From Bretschneidera sinensis (Eukaryota > Streptophyta > Magnoliopsida > Brassicales > Akaniaceae): a stretch of DNA of 64,000 nucleotides. The position numbers and the translations under genes are program-made. Below, piece after piece: positions 51,791 to 64,000 of this stretch. Each line of letters opens with the position of its first letter. The stretch's first letter is position 1. The notes under the pieces are model-generated. The model worked only from the letters and a program-made list of their open reading frames with translations, was not told the origin of the DNA and did no database searches. The stretch is taken from NCBI GenBank assembly GCA_023935145.1, contig CM043699.1, positions 130,882,036 through 130,946,035 of the forward strand. Direction: 5' to 3'.

Positions 51791-53090
51791 TGATTCTTTA
51801 CTCTATGATTGATGAAACTAAATATTTTTTTATTTCAATTCTTTATAATTAAATGTTTTCATGTTCATAGTCATGCTAGCACTGTTGTATATGAGCTAAT
51901 TAAACTAGTGTGTTCAATTTTTTTTTGTCCAGAAAGGCATCTTTTCCATTTAATAATAGAGTCATGAATTTTTAAAAGAAAAACTGAAATGCAACCACAA
52001 GCTACAGCTGTGCTCAAACGCATGATGTATCCAATTGTAGGGGGACTTCATTCGACATCTCACCTAATGGTCTATATTTGCTTATCGAGACTGGTTAGTG
52101 CTATTTAACTCTATTTATGTTATGTTATGTTATGTTAATAAGATTTTAGGGCTTTCAATTAAGCAGATCTCCAAATAAGAAAATGTTAGGGGTAAAAAGT
52201 TATGGTCTAGTCAAAGAGCAAGACACGGCTTAATAAATGTTAAAAAAAAATCAATTTTCTATAAAAAGCAAAATTGTAATTACTCGTTCAAAAACAAAAT
52301 AATAATTTTATATTTTAAATCCATAGTTCAATTTCAACAACAATCAAATCATGAATGGATTAAAAACTTTTGTAATCAAATTTAACCTATTCACTATACG
52401 AAGGAAGTTCATAATCTCATTTGAGGTCACTGTAAAATTTTCTCTAGAACTCTTTTTAAAGCTTTCACCAAATTGGTTTGATCTATAAATTATTCTTCAC
52501 TTAATGTTTACAGATCTTGACAAATACTTACAAGTGCTATCATTCGTGCATACCATCCCTTCTCCACAATTATAATAATATATTATTTTTAATTAATTAT
52601 TATAATTTTTAAATAAAAAAAATACACCCCAAAGCTTTGCATCAAAAAAGATAAGACGCTTTACCTAAAACTTATGACTTTGAAAGCCCCACTCTTTTGG
52701 ACATCAATATCACCGTTTGATCAAATCTATGGCTGAATTACAAAATAATATCAAAAATTGTCAAATTATATGCTTTTTTTTTTTGCGCGATTTGATATTT
52801 ATCAATTATATAAATAATAAATAAAAAAATAATAATATATAATATATTCAGATTTACTTCAAAATAAAACTTTATATTTTTTTTTTGTATAATATAGATA
52901 ATTTAAAACATTTTAACTAAATTTTTGTCAAATCACAAAACACGATTATTAATGACTCAGGCCTAAACCTTTAAAAAAACAAAAACAAAACCTGAGGCCC
53001 AAAATGTTCTTTATTAACGCATTACAAGCACTTTAACTGTTTGTCAACGCACAGAAAACAGGAAGAGAGAAGGAGAGAAGGAGAAAAAAA
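51791..53090. other. AT-rich spacer, no gene seen
   Basis: Holds a short (TTATG)n repeat at about 52117-52137 and otherwise AT-rich non-coding DNA. The last 100 bases are the leader of the reductase gene, with ggagagaaggagaag just upstream of the start. Confidence 0.55.
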
Positions 53091-63672
<10,582 letters not shown>

Positions 63673-64000
63673 GTTGGGACTTCCCAACTTCTTGTGATTC
63701 TGGTTATGTTATGTTTCCTCTGTTTCTGTGGTTGTATTTCAAAGCTCTGTTACCTCCATTATGTTACTCTAAATATTTATTATCAGAAATAATTCTACCG
63801 TTTATTGCTTGTGATTTGGGGTATTAGCTTGGGAGATGAGCTCAAGTTAGAGCATCTGAAACACAAATTCTCTTCATTTAATTGAGAAAAATTGAGTGAA
63901 TTTTTGCGTAAACTAAGAGACAGAGCAACGGATTGACTTAAAGCCAGTAAAATGAAGAAAAAAAGACAACATGATTTTTTGGACAAGTGGAGCGAAGGAA
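63673..64000. other. 3' flank of reductase gene
   Basis: Probably 3' UTR for the first 100-150 bases. No further gene can be supported up to the window edge. Confidence 0.5.

Noticed and set aside
63795..63986. Minus-strand 63-codon frame at the right edge
   Set aside because: No recognisable family; it overlaps the probable 3' flank of the reductase gene and nothing supports an exon.

Overview
This is a eudicot plant nuclear genome window. It is AT-rich, with GT-AG introns at conserved plant positions, plant-specific families, and plant LTR, LINE, hAT and MITE relics. I identify five protein-coding genes whose exons I could join in frame, one small intronless conserved-looking gene, one tRNA-Asn gene, two intron-bearing gene relics, and a large amount of transposon-derived DNA. 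The species cannot be named from the sequence.

Layout. 1-7.8 kb: a relic of the Mediator subunit gene MED6 (+), carrying nonsense changes, a LINE 3' fragment, and a decayed 5.0-kb Ty1/copia retrotransposon with 243-bp LTRs. 8.9-14.5 kb: a 5'-truncated AXR1/AXL-type pseudogene (+; NEDD8-activating enzyme E1 regulatory subunit) with several single-base frame breaks and one exon not found. A tRNA-derived SINE-like unit and a truncated LINE with target-site duplication lie in its introns. 17.6-24.9 kb: an intact 12-exon RRP6L3-type 3'-5' exonuclease gene (-). 25.3-27.0 kb: an intact 5-exon DHHC S-acyltransferase gene (+), divergent from RRP6L3 across a 392-bp shared promoter region. 31.9-36.6 kb: an intact 11-exon GT31 beta-1,3-galactosyltransferase gene (+). 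36.6-46.5 kb: gene-poor DNA with a Tourist-like MITE, a 1.7-kb hAT-like element and a LINE RNase H relic. 46.55-48.9 kb: an intact ATG8 gene (+). 49.75-50.0 kb: a small conserved-looking protein gene (-). 51.04 kb: tRNA-Asn(GUU). 53.1-63.7 kb: an intact 6-exon NADP-dependent 2-alkenal reductase gene (+). Its third intron is about 8.85 kb and holds a hairpin, a non-autonomous hAT with a perfect 8-bp duplication, a foldback repeat, and a 5.7-kb antisense LTR element with a perfect 5-bp duplication.

The genes are unrelated housekeeping or signalling functions and do not form a pathway. From memory, Arabidopsis has AXL (At2g32410), RRP6L3 (At2g32415) and a GT31 gene (At2g32430) side by side, and AXR1 (At1g05180) beside another GT31 gene (At1g05170). 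The AXR1-like / RRP6L3 / GT31 order here therefore looks like an old conserved block in which the AXR1-like member has died.

The most unusual object is the LTR element at 56.8-62.6 kb. It has a gag and then a long decayed ORF resembling the 'putative plant transposon protein' family, with no recognisable protease, integrase, reverse transcriptase or RNase H. Its LTRs carry clusters of a CCAGTCGACTGG palindrome, and its gag is interrupted by about 200 bp of GC-rich DNA that looks foreign, possibly organellar.
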